From assembly GCF_001494635.1 (NCBI RefSeq), contig NZ_LOJF01000001.1, positions 124,001 through 188,000 of the forward strand: DNA of 64,000 bases. Reading direction: 5' to 3'. Source of the stretch: Tractidigestivibacter scatoligenes. Its GTDB lineage: Bacteria; Actinomycetota; Coriobacteriia; Coriobacteriales; Atopobiaceae. The notes beneath the pieces are model-generated. The model saw only the letters and a list, made by a program, of their open reading frames with translations, searched no databases and was not told where the DNA came from. Every line of letters starts with the position of its first letter. Positions within the stretch are counted from its first letter, which is position 1. The translations under genes and the position numbers were made by a program. This document shows positions 62,953-64,000 of this stretch, in pieces.

Positions 62953-64000
62953 CTAGCTCTCCCTGAACTCGAGGTTCACGAGGCCAACGGTAATGAGGTC
63001 ACCGTCGCGCAGGACGCACTCGTCCACGTCGATATCGTTGACGAGCGTGCCGTTGGTGGAGTTGAGGTCAACGATGTGCCAGTTGCTGCCGTCGTACGAG
63101 AGTTCTGCGTGGCGACGGGAGACGTTGGGATCGCGCAGGTAGATGCCGCACTGCGAGCGCTCGCGCCCAATGAGGCACGAGGGGGCCTGCGCGGCATAGG
63201 TGCGGCCGCTCTGGCGGTCGATGAGCATGCAGGTTGCGGCATGGGGCGCTGCGGCCTGGGCAGGAGCTGCGGGCACAGAGACGCTGCGGCGTCGGGTGTC
63301 TGGCACAGGGGTGGGTGCCTGGTTAGCAGCCTGCGGCTGCGGAGTGGGCGCGGGGATGCTGCCGGGCTGCGGAGTTGCGGCCATAACGGCCTGGGCCTGC
63401 TCCTGGACTGCCTGTGCCACGGGTTGCACAACCGGCTGGCCGCCAGGAACGGCTGGAGTCACAACGGGCACGGCAACGGGAGGCACAACCTGTGATGGGC
63501 TTGCGTCAACGTAGGGCACCGGCATGGGGGTAGACGAAGAAGGCGAGGCCATCGCGGGAATCACGGTGCCTGCGGGCTCGACATAGTCAATGGGCATTAC
63601 GTCCAGGCCGGCATCGGTGCCGCTGGGGATGGGCTGTGGAGAAGGCATGGGCGCTACGGGCTGCGGAATGGGGTTGAGATGACCCACGCCTCGCCGTCCA
63701 CGCGGCTTGCCAATTGCCGCTGCGCCTCCAACGCTGGAGTTGCCGCCTAGGAATGCGCGCTCCTCCTCGCGAAGTCGCGCAAGCGTCTGCTCGTTGACGT
63801 TCTCGGCGTCAACGTAGAACTTGCCGGACTTTAAGGACTCGTCAACCATAAAGCGCACGAGTGGCCTGCCTACCAACGCATAGCCCTTCTTGTTGGCGGA
63901 CTCGGTGATGAACTCGCCAAGTTCGTAGTCAATGCGCTCGTACAGCGGGCGCATAAGGGAGTCGTCCTCGGCCGAGACCAGCACCGTGTAGAGAGCGGGT
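62953..64000 (-). CDS. fhaA: FHA domain protein with DUF3662 N-terminal domain (FhaA), 5' end off the window
   Basis: At least 348 residues; the start lies beyond the window. The visible N-terminal part ('LYERIDYELGEFITESANKKGYALVG', quoted in part) belongs to the DUF3662 domain. A long Pro/Gln/Ala/Val-rich linker follows (about residues 85-245 of the visible part). A C-terminal FHA domain ends the protein ('CLIGRERSQCGIYLRDPNVSRRHAELSY', quoted pattern; 'VDLNSTNGTLVND'). FhaA is a PknB substrate-binding scaffold at the septum in mycobacteria. It heads the operon here. Confidence 0.9.
   Translation of the reverse strand, partial: PALYTVLVSAEDDSLMRPLYERIDYELGEFITESANKKGYALVGRPLVRFMVDESLKSGKFYVDAENVNEQTLARLREEERAFLGGNSSVGGAAAIGKPRGRRGVGHLNPIPQPVAPMPSPQPIPSGTDAGLDVMPIDYVEPAGTVIPAMASPSSSTPMPVPYVDASPSQVVPPVAVPVVTPAVPGGQPVVQPVAQAVQEQAQAVMAATPQPGSIPAPTPQPQAANQAPTPVPDTRRRSVSVPAAPAQAAAPHAATCMLIDRQSGRTYAAQAPSCLIGRERSQCGIYLRDPNVSRRHAELSYDGSNWHIVDLNSTNGTLVNDIDVDECVLRDGDLITVGLVNLEFRES

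Overview
The window is chromosomal DNA around a replication origin of a GC-rich, Gram-positive actinobacterium. The best fit is class Coriobacteriia, family Atopobiaceae (Olsenella/Atopobium-like). This rests on gene order and protein character: dnaA-dnaN-recF-dciA-gyrB-gyrA on one side and rpmH-rnpA-yidD-yidC-jag-rsmG-parA-parB on the other, a PknB/PstP/FHA cell-wall operon, a WYL regulator pair, and a TSCPD-domain protein. I could not run any search, so the genus is an inference.

Layout. 1-3.8 kb: a MgtA-type Mg2+ P-ATPase with a short leader ORF, bracketed by two oppositely oriented copies of an 83-bp element with terminal inverted repeats, then tRNA-Ala and tRNA-Ile. 3.9-14 kb: a DUF151 nuclease-family gene, then gyrA, gyrB, dciA, recF, dnaN and dnaA, the last six all on the minus strand and reading away from the origin. 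14-15.6 kb: the probable bipartite oriC, in which DnaA-box-like TT(T/A)TCAAC(A/C) motifs flank an unusual GHKL-ATPase/winged-helix gene. 15.6-21.4 kb: the rightward ribosomal protein/membrane insertion/partition operon, with six parS sites and one decayed site upstream of parA. 21.5-28.6 kb: rlmN, ddl, an exonuclease-DinG helicase and two overlapping WYL regulators. 28.8-36.3 kb: a degenerate M28-peptidase-like membrane protein, a large NlpC/P60-SpaA-VaFE wall adhesin and a small Cys-motif protein. 36.3-41.2 kb: tRNA-Gly, an M29 aminopeptidase, tRNA-Lys and argG-argH behind an Arg-rich leader ORF. 41.2-43.9 kb: a 4-copy 40-bp-period repeat cluster, a TetR/oleate-hydratase chimeric pseudogene, and a membrane protein behind a LexA-like box. 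44-51.2 kb: purB, TSCPD protein, Tat lipoprotein, an OmpR-type two-component system, purC, a small membrane protein and tRNA-Arg. 51.5-55.8 kb: an AlbA_2 protein and a Sau3AI-like restriction-modification pair. 56-64 kb: pknB, a natural SEDS-transpeptidase fusion, pstP, fhaB and the 3' part of fhaA.

How the parts fit. The origin-proximal block carries initiation (DnaA, DnaN, RecF, DciA), topology (GyrAB), segregation (ParAB/parS) and membrane-insertion (YidC, YidD) functions. The last operon links PASTA-kinase signalling (PknB, PstP, FHA proteins) with septal or elongation peptidoglycan synthesis in one transcription unit. The most novel-looking elements are the GHKL/winged-helix gene lodged in oriC, the joint divergence of the DnaA recognition helix and its putative boxes, the single-chain SEDS-PBP, and several leader or operator arrangements (Arg-rich leader, 11-bp tandem operator, LexA-like box).
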